A DNA stretch of 64,000 nucleotides from Rhizophagus irregularis (taxonomy: Eukaryota; Glomeromycota; Glomeromycetes; Glomerales; Glomeraceae). Where the stretch lies: positions 248,001-312,000 of the forward strand of contig NC_089448.1 in assembly GCF_026210795.1 (NCBI RefSeq), read 5' to 3'. Positions 21,136-33,358 of the stretch are shown here, one piece after another. Positions within the stretch are counted from its first letter, which is position 1, and every line of letters starts with the position of its first letter. Below the pieces are notes generated by a model. The model searched no databases, was not told where the DNA came from, and saw only the letters and a list, made by a program, of their open reading frames with translations. The translations under genes were made by a program, and so were the position numbers.

Positions 21136-23350
21136 CATAATAAAAATTTTAAAGGCCGTGGTGGTGGTAATCGCAGATTAAGAAAACAATACCTGATATT
21201 TCACGACTTAAATTACCCAAATTTGTATGGATTTAAATTTCAATAATGGAATTTTATAGTTAAAGTTTATAAGATTCATAACGATAATAATTGAAATTAT
21301 AATTTTATATTTTTTCGGTTATACAATATAAAGATTTTTTTTTTTTTAAAAAAAAAATTATTTACAGCGCAACTAATATATAAGTCACATGTCAGTAATC
21401 ACATGTCTGTATAATTACTAGTTTATTCTTTGGGAAATTCAATTGTTTACATGATAGTTAAATTGTAAAGTATAAAATTAATAAGACACGTGAAATTATC
21501 AATTTACCATGAATAATAAAAAACCTCGCAATTTTATTTATAAAGATGAAATGTTCGCATGTCCGTATATAATAATTAATAAGTTCCTTCATTAAATTAT
21601 TAAAATTTATAAAAAATATTGATTTGAATAAATTGTTAAAATAATCCAACCTTTTCGTTCACATATAATAAAAAATAAAATTCAAAAAGTTTTAAATTCA
21701 TTTTTTTTTCAATTCTTCTCTCCCAATTTGTAAGTACTTAAATTATATAGCGTTTCTTCGTTTCCATTTTCTGCTTCTTTGTTATATTTTCCCTTAAATC
21801 TTTTCAATATAAGCTTTAAAATATTCCTCATGAATTTATAAGGAAGAAAAAAAAGCTTATTAAATTGAAAAAAATAATGTAAAAAAAAAACAATAACCCT
21901 TAGTAACTTTACCGTAACTATACCGAAGTAGCCTTCCTAAATTTCACATAGAAGTGAGTGATAGAACCGTACCTAGTTAAATAATTTATTGTAGCAACTA
22001 ATAACTTCTAACAAAACATTACCATTAAAAATAACAAAGTAGTGTATTTTATTCCTAAATAAGAAAAAAAAAACACGATACTTTACTGTAAAACCTTCTG
22101 AAAATAATACATCTACACGTAACTTCTAGATTTGAATAATAAAGCCATTATTCCTAGAAAAGAATAGAACGTTATTTGTTTAGTATCATGCTAAAAAACC
22201 ACCACTATCACAAAACAGAATTTACCTAATTTCACAATAGAAAAAAATATATATTTTTTTTTTGCTAATTTTTTATTTTATTACAGATAAACAAGAAATT
22301 TTTCATTTGTTTCAATTGTTGGCTTATTTTTTTTTTTACTTTGTTTCTTGAAATTTGAAATTTGATTCCATTGTTTATAAAATGTCAAAAAGTTGATTCC
22401 CAATCAATTACTAAGTATCGTCCCATCAAATTATTACTATCTCAACTTTGCCATTTAAAGTACAGCGATGATTGTCTTGATAAGTTTAATTTAGAAGCCT
22501 ACTATGAGGACAGAAAATAAATTCATTTGATTAGACTACTTTTAAAATATGTCATGTAACTGAAGAGCATATAAAGCAAAAAAAGAACAAAAGTGAATCT
22601 GAAATATTAGCAAAAATTTTGATTATTAAAAGAAATGTTGACAATATATCGATATTGTTCAAGAAAGAAACTTCATTAGACGTCTTGTTATATGATTAAG
22701 AGTACAAAGTTTTAGTAAAAAAAAATAATAACAAAAGAGCAAAAAAATAATGCACAAATTATGATGATATTGACACACAGCTGACATAACCATAATAGAA
22801 AATTTTTAAACATGTGAAACTACAAAATTTGGTTTAGATATCCTGTGTAAATTTAGTTAATTACGTAATTTTTTGTTTTCTTTCATAAAATATGTTAATA
22901 TGATCTTGGTAATTATTCTTTATTTCATATTTACTCATATATAAACAATATTTACTGCTCAAGAATTTTAGAAAAAAATAAAATAAAAATACCAATTTAG
23001 TTTACTCCCTAATTATAAGGTTGACTAGAACTTTTATTTTTTTCAAATTTGAATTAACATTTACGATCGCGCTGTTGCTTTCATAAATAAACTATTATAA
23101 ATTATAATAAAAAAAATTTTAGAATTATAAATAATAATAGAATTTTTGATGACGTCTCGAAATCTAAAAAAAGGTAGATCAATGAATCGGAAAAATTACG
23201 GCCCGAAATAACTGATCACCTGGTGCAATGATCGGAGTAATCCCGCTTTTGATCTTTTTTAGTAACTCTTTGTAAATATAAAAAAAAAAAATTTTCGTTC
23301 AAAAAAAAAGTTCTTTTTTTTTGAATACTGTATATTACGAAAATAACCTA
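21136..23350. other. Intergenic DNA upstream of the kinase gene
   Basis: No supported gene. A poly-T/poly-A inverted tract lies at ~21335-21358. The segment ~22390-22470 resembles part of 8745-8840 (ATTATTACTATCTCAACTTTGCC). Just before the kinase ATG there are A-runs and a T-run (23281-23322), as seen before the F-box genes. Confidence 0.4.
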
Positions 23351-24929
23351 ATGGAAACCGAATTTAGTAAATTAAATATCTCAGGTGAAGATTCCAATCA
23401 CAAAAGTTGTTCATATTGTAACAAACCTTTTACTGAAGAATCATGGTGTAAAGAATGTGACCCATTTAGAAAAATAGAAGGATGGACCAGTGGAAATTCA
23501 GATATTGATAAGTTTATAAAAGATACAATGTATAAGCAAGTATATAGTTATAATATTCTTGAATGGGTACCATTTGATAGATTTACAGATATAAAAGAAA
23601 TTGGTGAAGGTGGATTCGCCAAAGTATATACTGCAACTTGGATTGATGGTAAATCAAATTATGATGGAAGTTGGAAAAAAAAAGAACCCGAATCTATGGA
23701 AATTGCCTTGAAAAGGCTGAATGGATCACAGAATATGTCAGATAAATATTTAAATGAAGTACGTTTTTATACTATTTTGTATCTTATTTAATTTATTTCA
23801 TTTAGGTGTTTAATATTAAATCATTTTATTTTTTATTTTATTAAAATATAGCTTAAAATACATTGGGAAATTTCTAATAAACATGGATTAAAATTTTATG
23901 GATTAACTAAATGCCCAGAAACTAAAGAATTTATGATGATTATACAATTTGCTGATAAAGGAAATTTGAGAAGTACTCTTTCAAATAACTTTAACAAAAT
24001 TATGTGGGGAACAAAAATTATGTATTTATATATTGCACTCATAGACGTAGATGATTTACATGAATTAGGATATTGCCATAAAGATTTTCATAGTGGGAAT
24101 ATTTTACTAGCTAGCGCTACTTATATTTCAGACTTTGGATTATCAGGACCAGCAAATGAACAAAAATCAGATGGTAAAGTTTATGGAGTAATGCCATATA
24201 TTGCACCAGAAATCTTAAACGGAGAACCATATACATCATCATCTGATATTTATAGTGTAGGTGTAATTATGGCTGAATTATCATCAGGAAAACCACCTTT
24301 TTACAATAAAAAACATGATTTAAGCTTAGCATTAGCCATATGTAATGGACTCAGACCAGAATTTGGAAAAGGAACTCCTGAATTTTACAAGAAATTAGCT
24401 TATAAATGCATGAATGCTAATCCAAATGAAAGACCAACAGCTTTTGAATTATACGATATATTTAAGTTTTGGAAAAATTCTATTGAAGGTAGTTATAGTG
24501 TAGTAGAAAAATTCGGTTATAAAGGAAAAGAAATCAAAGCAGCATTTGAAGAAGCTGATAAAGAAATACCAAACATCTCAACTTCATATGAAAAGAATTC
24601 TGATGCTGTATTTACTAGTAGAGCGTTTACATTTAGCAATTTATTATCAAAACCTGTTAATTCATCCATTATCACATCATATATTAATAATGAAGGTATT
24701 TTTATTTTTAAAATTTTTATTTTTACTTAAATTATTATTAACTTTATTGTTTTAATAGTTTGTGACTCTCAATTAATCGACTTGGAAGTATCTAATTCAA
24801 TACAATTAAGAGGTACTATATTAAACATAATTAATATTATACTATACATTTTAAATATTCTAACAATATTTGTATTGCTGATATTTAGATATTGACGATG
24901 AAAGTAAGGTTGATGATTTAGTGAATTAA
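23351..24929 (+). CDS. Protein kinase with N-terminal zinc ribbon, four exons
   Basis: Exons 23351-23758, 23852-24695, 24759-24812 and 24889-24929 join in frame to 448 aa. Introns are 93, 63 and 76 bp with GT-AG ends. A ribbon (C20, C23, C33, C36) precedes WTSGN at 45-49 and EWVPFDRF at 71-78. Kinase motifs: Gly loop GEGGFAKV at 85-92, VAIK lysine K121, catalytic H212-K-D214 with N219, DFG at 230-232, APE at 254-256. All catalytic residues are visible, so activity is plausible. Known: fungal tyrosine-kinase-like/RAF-like families use this architecture, and it is hugely expanded in Glomeromycota. The last exon encodes an acidic tail, DIDDESKVDDLVN. The ATG at 23351 is the first in frame. Exon 1 ends N-E in phase 0, as in the repeat gene at 1-2948. 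Confidence 0.9.
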
Positions 24930-25375
24930 ATATTTATTAGCTATAGTTGATAGCTTAATTACTCTATAATGCACTAGCTGCTGTAACCTATTGCGTTACA
25001 ATAGGATTAATTTATGGTAATATACAAATTTATACCCATGGCCTTTTTTCTTTTTCTGTTACAGGCTTATCTTACTTTACATAATCTTTTTTGCACTGTT
25101 CAAGCAGTTGCCATATTTCTTTCATATATTGTATTACATTAGTATTATGGAAGCATATCCGATTTATAATTTATAATCAATATAATCAAATTTTTTTATT
25201 TATATCATTAAAATTTACTACAACTTTTTAGAGAATGGAGATAGTAACAAAAAAAAATTGCAATAAAAAATGAACAATAAAAAACGTAATAATAAAAAAT
25301 CCTTCTTTATTGACATTATTAGTTATTATTGATAATTAATAAACAAAAATTCAACAAAATGTATAATAATAAAAA
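24680..25375 (+). repeat. Kinase tail plus downstream segment, parent-like copy of a dispersed duplication
   Basis: The final two exons and introns match 31205-31457, and the last exon with ~450 bp of downstream flank matches 8838-9410. This copy belongs to the intact kinase. The flank contains GCACTAGCTGCTGTAACC and CCCATGGCC and is not coding. Confidence 0.7.
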
Positions 25376-26266
25376 AATCTATTTAACATAAGAAAAAGAT
25401 CACAAAATCAAAAATAAATGATAATAAAAAATTTTTCAGCAACTGAAAATAAAACTAATTAAAAAAATTATTTTTTGGTTTAAACTGAAAAAATAATTTA
25501 AAAAAATTATTTTCGGTATTAAAACTGAAAATCAAAATAAAATTTTCAGTTTTGAAAAAAAAGAACCGAAAAATAAAAAAAAATATTATCAGAAAAATTT
25601 TTATTCTATAAGAAATGGTAAAAAAAAGTATTTAAAAAAGATTGGTCACCAGTACGTCGGTACACATAATAATCCTGGCAGCTAACAAAATCATTTTGAC
25701 CGAAATAGATTAGGGCGCCTAAAATTAATAATAAAAATGAAATCAATTTGCACTTTGCAGAAGCCTGTGATTTGTTACTACGCAGTTAACAATTTAGTAC
25801 TATACAACATTTGACGACGTGATCTCATGAAATTATTGATAACACTTTTTCGAAAGGCTGAGTCAAATAATAACATTCAGAAATAATTTATTAAAAGAAA
25901 ATCCCTTCGCTAAAGAAAATAAATCTATTTAGTAGTATTAATGGAATCAACTTGCATTCGATCTTTAGATACTAGTAGAAGTCCTGAAAAATAGAATATA
26001 TGCTTTAATAATGTAACTTTATTTTACATTGAAAAATCCCTTGAAAAAAAGAAAAAATTTATTGAAAAAGATGATATTACCATAGAACTGCACAATTCAA
26101 TTAATTGTTCTCCTCGAATTTCACAATAGAAACGATCCTACACAATACTAGAGAAGCTTAATATGCTGTAGAACCCAAAAACAATAATTATCACAAACTA
26201 TAAAACTTAACTAAATTAGAATTTATAGGTTTACAGTCATATAATAGGCAATATGAGCAAGTCCGA
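25376..26266. other. Intergenic DNA, nothing recognised
   Basis: A cluster of inverted AACTGAAAA/TTTTCAGTT motifs occurs at 25435-25555. No coding frame is supported. Confidence 0.4.
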
Positions 26267-26269
26267 TAA

Positions 26270-26818
26270 AGTATTAACCCTGAGTATCTGGATTGGCAAG
26301 CAAAATTAACTGGATTACCAAGTGTTTTGACAGACAAGATTCGTTCCAGTTTATATAGAAAATATAAAAAAGAAACTGGACATGAGCCATGGCAATTATC
26401 AGAAGCACATGCATCAGAAGCCAGCCTTCTCATAAATCCGAGGCCAGAAAACAAAGTATCCTATTTATCTTTTTCTGAACAATGTGAAGAAAAAGGGCCT
26501 ATCACTTTTGAAGTCAAACCTGATCCAGAATTAATTATAAAATCAGTCTTAGAGCACTTCCCATACTTGGAATTCCAAAATAGTTTTAGAGGGATTGATA
26601 ATTATAATTTCATATTGCCTCAGCTGTGGAGCTCACTATGCCCTATTTGTGATGGAAAACATGGGAATTATGGATTACATGGCTCATGGTACTGCAAAAA
26701 TGGGAAACAGCTTCCTTATGATCCCAAGTTAGCAAAGTTACTATCCCAAGATAAGTTGGAATATTGTCTTACCTGCAACACTGCAAGCAATAAACTCAAG
26801 TTTGCAATTGTAGCATGA
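26270..26818 (+). pseudogene. Fragment of an unrecognised zinc-binding protein
   Basis: An open frame of ~183 codons without a convincing start (no ATG near its beginning; TAA just upstream at 26267). It reads NPEYLDWQAKLTG, then YRKYKKETGHEPW and FRGIDNYNFILPQLW. A C-P-I-C...W-Y-C segment with a later C-L-T-C follows, suggesting a zinc knuckle. The richer base composition and the lack of ends suggest an exon or a remnant of a larger, possibly transposon-borne, replication-type protein. I do not recognise the family. It could equally be an internal exon of a real gene whose other exons I failed to find. Confidence 0.4.
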
Positions 26819-28785
26819 ACCAGTCATGTGGTCCGATCACCTGAAATGTACAGTATTATATCATAGAAAATCTGTTAAAATTATCAGAGGTAATGGATCA
26901 TAGATTTTTTCTTTCTTACCCTGCAGATTGATTGATGATATATCACTAACATCAGTAGATCCACTCTTTATGATTCTGCTTATTCTGCTTCTATTGTGAA
27001 GAGCCTTCATGATTATCAAATGACATGGCAAGTAACAATTTAACCCTTGTTTTCTTGCTTATTATTTATACTGTACATGAAAAATTGTGACTTTATTAAG
27101 TTTTTTTCTCATATACATTTGAAAAAAAAAAAACCAATAGGATATGCTATCAGGAAAAGTTATTAGGTAAGTCATCTCCAGCAGATCAACAGATCAAGGG
27201 AGGAGTGCTAGCAGAACTAATTTGAAAATGAGGGGATGGAAGCGTGGTTGTAAGGTTTGTGAAGAATATGATCATTACTCATATCTGTATTGCAAAAGGT
27301 GCAAAAAGGTCGCAGAAGGAATATTTAAGTGATGTGAATGTCCTTTGAGGCTTGGATAATTTGATCAATAAAGAAATGGTGCAAATTTATCAGACATTTT
27401 ATAATTTTTTTGCATGAAGTTGGTTGTGGGATTGTATGAAACAAGTTTTATACTATTATTTTTTGAACAAGTTTTATTATAACTTGATAAATCAATGTAC
27501 AGTTATATTATAGTAATCATTATGGAAACAAGTAATTGCTCGAAATAATTTATTCTCAAACTTTCTTACACATTCTCAAAATTATGTATAGCCCCTTGAT
27601 GATCTTTATATATGGATAGCATTAAATTCTTTATTGTTAAATTAAGGGGATCCATTGATCAGATTTTTGTGATATGATCATATTAACATAATTTTTCCCA
27701 AAGTGTATTCCAAGATTGATCCTGCAAATTGTATAAAAAGGTATCCCAACTAGTAAATCCTTTATCTGCCTCATGCAAGTAAAATAAATCAAACAAGTCT
27801 AATCAAACCAATCTAACTTACCATTATTTGCATCAACAATATCTCTAATCAATCAAACTTGTATTTTCTGTAAAATAATAATAATGTAAGTTGGTTTATT
27901 GTTTGGCTAGCTTCTTGAGACATGTCATTATGATGTTAATCGATTTCCTATCTCTATAGATGTTTCAAAATAAAATGGACATATTACTCTTCTTGTTATA
28001 TATCAGCATTTTGATCACTGAAAAATTCCTTGACAATATCATGTGTATAATAGCACAGTAAAATTATTCACATAAATGATGAATCTCATCTCATGCAATG
28101 GCACAGCAAAAGCCTTGCGCAGTACATCAAAAAATATAAACATCTTCATGTGCAAAATTCTTTGCAATATCATACTGGTGATAAAAATTATGCATCAAAT
28201 TTCTTAAAAATCAATGAGAAGTAATGGTAAGTGTGAATCAGTAACATTACATTAGTTACTTTTTTACATCAGTTGCTAATCTTCCAATTTATGCTGTAGA
28301 TTTGAAATTATTCAATCTCTTGAAAATTGTCTTGCGGAACTTAGCTAAAATTGAAAATTACTATATAATCTGTATTGGTAAGAGTGATTTATATTGGCGG
28401 GATCTTGTAAATATAGGTTATTTCGTATTTGGGAATCTTGTAGTTAGATATAGTGATAGAAAAAAATTACAGATACTACATAAATGTGAGAGAGCAAAGA
28501 AATAACTTGATGCTGGGAATGGCCTAGGATCTGCATTCTCCCTCCTTCTTTGATAACATCATATGTTTTGCTTATCCTTTCTTAATTGCAAAGGATAAAA
28601 CATATATTATTTACTACAATTCTAATAAATTGCATTCATTTTTATTATTTTTCAAATACTACTTGTACAGTGCTTTTATACAAATTACCAATAAAACCTA
28701 CTCTACAAATGATAAGATACATGAATATATGAGATTTAATTGTATAATAAGTGTTAAAATCAAACAAACCGGAATTATTTTCATG
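26819..28785. other. Intergenic or decayed region
   Basis: A short plus frame at 27223-27333 reads MRGWKRGCKVCEEYDHYSYL and then C-K-R-C-K-K, a CxxC...CxxC ribbon-like remnant, and ends at a stop. It may be a downstream exon of the fragment at 26270. Otherwise no supported gene. Open frames at 28302-28505 and 28630-28854 lack motifs. Confidence 0.35.
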
Positions 28786-30033
28786 TCAATGTTTCTTTTT
28801 TTTCTTTTTTTTCTTTTTCTTTTTTTGTTGTTTCCTTTTTCCACCCATTTTTGATTCATACTTTAGTGATGCCTTAATTTCATCAATATCAAAATAAGCT
28901 TCGGGTGATTTTGCCCATTCTTCAGCTTCTTTATCATATGCATTTATTGGTACCAATTCATGAGTAATCTCATCAACATAATAAAGATTTTCCTGATGAA
29001 AAAGATAATTTGTTAAAGCATCTTTCAGATTATTTCCTCCGCGTATCATGCTATCATCTATGCGAGACCAAAAATAAATGATGCTGTCAGGATCTTCTAG
29101 CCAAAAGACTGAAGAATCACATGTTACAAGAATGAGATGAAAATCAGTAATGCCATACATTCCAGCAAAGAGTCGGATCTCAACATTAGTCAAAACATTT
29201 TTGTTTGTTTCAATGCGATATGGATATTTATTATTTAGTAACTTAAGAAGTGAAACCAGATCTTGCTGTGGTTCATGATCATGAGGCAATTCATGCAAAT
29301 TGGTTGCATTTCTTGTGTTGTTGTCATTATTGCATGTGTTTTGATTGGTAGCTTGGGTTTCTGTGATGCTAGTTGGAACAATGTGCACATCTTGGCACAA
29401 CACCCTAACTGCCAGGGCTTCTGATTCTTTTTCAAATTCCCATTCGCATTCTGAGGAAAGAGATGATAATTCTCTAAATTGACTTTCTGATGTGGCTTTA
29501 TTAATTGTTTTCTGGCACTCTTGTTTCCTATTAGCGATGCTCTGAATGAGGACTTTACAATTTTCTGGCACTTCGACTTCCATGATACACTTATTACTGT
29601 CGGCCATTATTGTTTCTTGAGTGGCAGGTTCTTGAGTAACAGGTCCTTGGGTATTGGCTCTAAAATCATTATCCACTTCAACAACTCGTTTTGATGTTAA
29701 AACAGCCATTTTGTCTGCTGATTGAGAGAAGTCAAATATTTCAGAGGTTTGCCAATGTTGATCGTATAGAAGAGGGCAAGAGCATTCCATATAGTGGCAA
29801 CTGGGATTGTCACTCTGTTTATATTCATTTCCAAACATTTTGGACTCCCATTCTGACGTCTTGGAATTCTTTGTTGGTAATCTCTGGAATATCATACAAA
29901 TATATATTAATGTGACATAAAATATGGCATAATATTTAAACCATACCTGTAAGGAGTGTAAGGTACTAGAAACGTCTTGTATAAAATTTTCAAATTTTCG
30001 CTCATCCTCAAAAGTTTCTTTAAGTAGTTCCAT
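28786..30033 (-). CDS. Hypothetical two-exon protein with a polylysine C-terminus
   Basis: The frame is open throughout. However, codons 30-50 (residues VWFKYYAIFYVTLIYI and following) have intron features: CAG|GTATGG at 29946 and TTCCAG at 29884, 63 bp. Splicing exons 30033-29947 and 29883-28786 keeps the frame, giving ~394 aa rather than 415. The spliced protein is acidic, polar and Gln/Thr-rich, with a more ordered C-terminal part (VEIRLFAGMYGITDFHLILV, then VFWLEDPDSIIYFW). It ends in GGKRKQQ followed by a run of lysines. The lysine run is encoded by an A-rich microsatellite and could be nuclear-targeting or repeat slippage. No family recognised. It neighbours decayed transposon-like genes, so it may be transposon cargo. 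Confidence 0.6.
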   Translation of the reverse strand: MELLKETFEDERKFENFIQDVSSTLHSLQVWFKYYAIFYVTLIYICMIFQRLPTKNSKTSEWESKMFGNEYKQSDNPSCHYMECSCPLLYDQHWQTSEIFDFSQSADKMAVLTSKRVVEVDNDFRANTQGPVTQEPATQETIMADSNKCIMEVEVPENCKVLIQSIANRKQECQKTINKATSESQFRELSSLSSECEWEFEKESEALAVRVLCQDVHIVPTSITETQATNQNTCNNDNNTRNATNLHELPHDHEPQQDLVSLLKLLNNKYPYRIETNKNVLTNVEIRLFAGMYGITDFHLILVTCDSSVFWLEDPDSIIYFWSRIDDSMIRGGNNLKDALTNYLFHQENLYYVDEITHELVPINAYDKEAEEWAKSPEAYFDIDEIKASLKYESKMGGKRKQQKKKKKKKKKKKH

Positions 30034-30310
30034 AACTACAGTAATGCTTTTCAGGTTAAAAAAAAAAAGACAAATACTAAAAAAAAATCACCCCAGTAAG
30101 GCAGTGACTTAGTATTATAGCATAGTTAAAAATCCCATTTATTGGTCAGATTTCACATGACAAGGTTTCACGTGAATAATGAGTCAATCAAAATCAATAC
30201 ATTTATTGTAAAAAAAATCTATAGTATACAAAATTCTATAAAATACAAATTCTATAAGTTTTCTATAATTATAAAGACAATTTCAAGTTAGTTAAACATA
30301 TATATAATTA
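30034..30310. other. Short intergenic gap
   Basis: An A-run near 30058-30068 lies just before the gene at 28786. Nothing else seen. Confidence 0.4.
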
Positions 30311-31095
30311 CTATTTAATACCTGAAATTGTTTCTTCTAGTTTATTATCTATATCTTTATTATTGTTACATTCGACTTTTTCTGCCTGTTCAAGTGAAAT
30401 ATCATCAGAAGATGGTATGTCGAATTCATTCTCAATGTCAGATTCTATTTGTAAGCGTTCATTAAATGATCTTGTTAATTTATCAATAGATGATGATAAA
30501 TATTCATAGCAATAGATGCATTTTGATCCCAACTTCATAAAACATTCTTGATGATATGCATGTCCGCAGTTGAGTACTTATCCATAATTATTAAAATTAT
30601 TATTACAGTAATCACAAAATTGGTCTTGAATTTGTGTGTGAAAAGAACTATAGCCATGGGTAGCGCTTCAATAGGTAATCTTTTAGCAAATGGTGGAATA
30701 TAATAGTATATTTTTTTGATTCTTGCTTCTTCTATTCTTCTTTCTGCCTTTCCTTGATTAATCCAAATTTCTCAAAAAATTGTAGAAGTAATATTGCTGC
30801 ACGTTATATCATCAAATCCAGATTCTTTTTTGTATATGGATATGATCTTTTGGATGCAAAAGACCATGCAAATTCATTATTATCGATTATAATCAATAAA
30901 AATTGCATTACGCCTTAACCATTCTCCAGCTGTCACTTTTCCAGATGTATTCTTTCGGACTAAGCTGTGGAAGTTTTCAACTAGATATTCATCAAATATA
31001 TGCAATTGAGATTTAAGATTATTTATGGTGGGATGTTGAACCGGACCAGAATAATCCAACCCTACACATATCCCCTTATTATAATTATACAACAT
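30311..31095 (-). pseudogene. Broken repetitive gene ending in a RING-like finger
   Basis: The upstream part (31095-30880) reads GICVGLDYSGPVQHP, then EYLVENFHSLVRKNTSGKV and a stop. After frame changes a RING-like pattern follows at ~30625-30510: C-D-Y-C, a TAA, then L-N-C-G-H-A-Y-H-Q-E-C-F and K-C-I-Y-C. The last part (30538-30311) is an acidic tail ending ISGIK. Known: a VENFHS segment joined to a C-terminal RING recurs in Rhizophagus repeat families, as I recall. At least one in-frame stop and several shifts mark it as dead. Confidence 0.5.
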
Positions 31096-31204
31096 TTAGG
31101 ATAGTATGAAGTCCTAAAAAAGGTAGATCTGGAAAAATTAAAGTGGATCTAAGTACATAAAGAATATAGTATACAAATTTGAGATTATGTTTGTTATGTA
31201 CTAC

Positions 31205-31457
31205 ATCATGTGTTAATAATGAAGGTATTTTCTATTTTTAAAATTTTATTCTTACTTAAATAACTATTAATTAACTTTTTATTGATTTAATAGTTTGACT
31301 CTTAATTAATCGATTTGGAAGTATCTAATTCAATACAGAGGTACTATATTAAACATAATTTGATATTATACTATACATTTTAAATAATATTTATATTGCT
31401 GATATTATATTTAGATATATTGACGGTGAAAGTAAGGTTGATGATTTAGTGAATTAA
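31205..31457 (+). pseudogene. Kinase-gene tail fragment (last three exon ends)
   Basis: Matches 24684-24929 nearly base for base: NNEG end, intron, TTTGACTCT...CAATACAGAG, intron, and a last exon coding D-x-ES/KVDDLVN and stop. The middle exon has lost bases so its frame hits TAA. No kinase domain lies upstream. A truncated duplicate. Confidence 0.75.
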
Positions 31458-32819
31458 ATACTATTATTTATTAGATATAGTATAATTGGTATTTGGTAGC
31501 TTAATTACTTAATGTAAGCTTATGATGAAATTAAGTGGATTAAAAACTTTTAATGAGCTTACGCATATTTAAAGTTAATATACTGTATAATTATTGTTTA
31601 TAAAATTCCGTTTCCAGAAAGAAAAATTTCCTTGACTGTAAATAGCTTAGATCGACCATTTAAATTTATTTTTTCAATCTGCAATCTAAGGCTTGGCCAA
31701 TACTTATACAAGTAAGCTTAAACAAAAAATTTTGCAAAATGATGGATTATCATAAAAAAATAGTTATTATAATTGTTTTATGTAACAAATATTAACCAAG
31801 TTTAGAAAAACGTAATTACTATTTTTGGACATACATATCAACAATAAATTTTAATTCATCAATCAATTTACATTTTTCTGTTAACCAATCTAAAACGTAA
31901 TAACTTATACAAGTATTACGTCTAAGGAATTTAATATCTGAAAGGGCATCTTTCTGAATCAGGAATAAGATGTATTTTGGATTCCAAATTGTGTGTAAAT
32001 ATTGTATTTTCTTTAATAAAAAGATTGTATATTTTTGAATTATTTATCAATAGGATTAATTATTCTATATATATATATTGTAAGAAAGCAACATATTATC
32101 GTAATCACAATTCACAAGAAATGTATAATTGGCTTTTAAATAATCAAATAATCCAAATAACATTTTTATACTTGGATATTTTACAATTTTATTTAAATTA
32201 TTTAAATCTAAAAGTTTACAAAAGTTTACTAATTAAAAAAAGGTCTTCTTATACGAGTAAATTTAAAAATCAAGTACCTTTAATTTATTTTTTGATTCAT
32301 CAAAAATTCCGTTTAAAAATTTAACTTTTTTTGGGTGCTTTAATTCCAAGCAAGATTTTCCTAATGTTAGGATTATAATTCACCTTCGTTAAATTATCTT
32401 CAATTCAATAATAATACATAAGGTTTTAACTGTCTCCACGAGTCAACTGCCGAAAATTCACATATGATTGATCTTAGGAAGATCCAATCATAATATGGTC
32501 CGCCTTCATATAGAATTATCTTTCAACAAGAAAATAAAAATAAATTCACATTGAATAGATACTTTTTATCCATTATATAGCTACGTAATTGTTTTCGCGT
32601 GCTGTTTTTAATCATAATAAAATTCGCATTTGATGAAATATAAGACAGATAGATTAGCATGTTTAACCAATTCTCGATAAGAACTATCAAATTTTGTGAG
32701 TATTTGTTTGTAGAAGATTGAGATTATCTGATCAAAGAATTACAATCTACTAATAGTTTTCTGTTAATATATAATAAATTTCAAATCAAATATTCGACTC
32801 ATGATTAATTTTTGTTTCT
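31458..32819. other. Intergenic region with a possible F-box remnant
   Basis: On the minus strand 31930-31819 reads IKFLRRNTCISYYVLDWLTE followed by KCKLIDELKFIVD and TAG. This resembles the C-terminal repeat region of Rhizophagus F-box/LRR proteins but is too short to be sure. An open frame at 31977-32324 (plus) has no motif. Nothing else seen. Confidence 0.3.
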
Positions 32820-32945
32820 GCATTGGTGATGACAACTAAAGTTCATTATACTGTTTGACAGATACGTGCTACATAAAATTATGGAGACTATGATGCATAC
32901 ATTTTAAATTTGCAAATAGTGATTCAAGTGAAGCCTAAGTTTAAT
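32820..32945 (-). pseudogene. F-box subfamily gene remnant
   Basis: The stretch GACAGATACGTGCTACATAA and the following ~70 bp align with the part of the paralogs encoding CDTSIDSSYFYGLA and its surroundings, ending in a match to GTGATTCAA..GAAGCCTA. Stops and indels are frequent. It lies downstream of the gene at 33359. Confidence 0.55.
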
Positions 32946-33358
32946 ATTTGGTATTTAATTTTCGTTAAAACAAACTCATTCAATGTTTTTCTCGTGTTAT
33001 ATGATTTTTACTAATTAAATCCTTTTAAATTAAGTTTTATGATTTGAAATTATTTTCATACTTATTATTGGCAAAAAAAAAAATTTTTCATAATGGGTAT
33101 GTATTATTATCAACACTTTTAATCTTTTTTTTTTTCACTTGTACAGCTTATTAATAAAAGGATAGAGCGAGATGTCTCAATTACATAATAAACCACAAAT
33201 ATAATAATGAACAATATAAACTTATAATCATTTTTATTTATTAAAATATATTTCATATTAAGTAATTTAAAATGAAATAACAAATTACAAAGTAATTATT
33301 TCTGATAAAATATATAATCAAACAAATATTTTTATAACAAAATGTAATACATAATATT

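Noticed and set aside
24546-24755. 69-codon frame overlapping the kinase C-terminus
   Set aside because: Another frame of kinase exon 2 and intron; no independent support.
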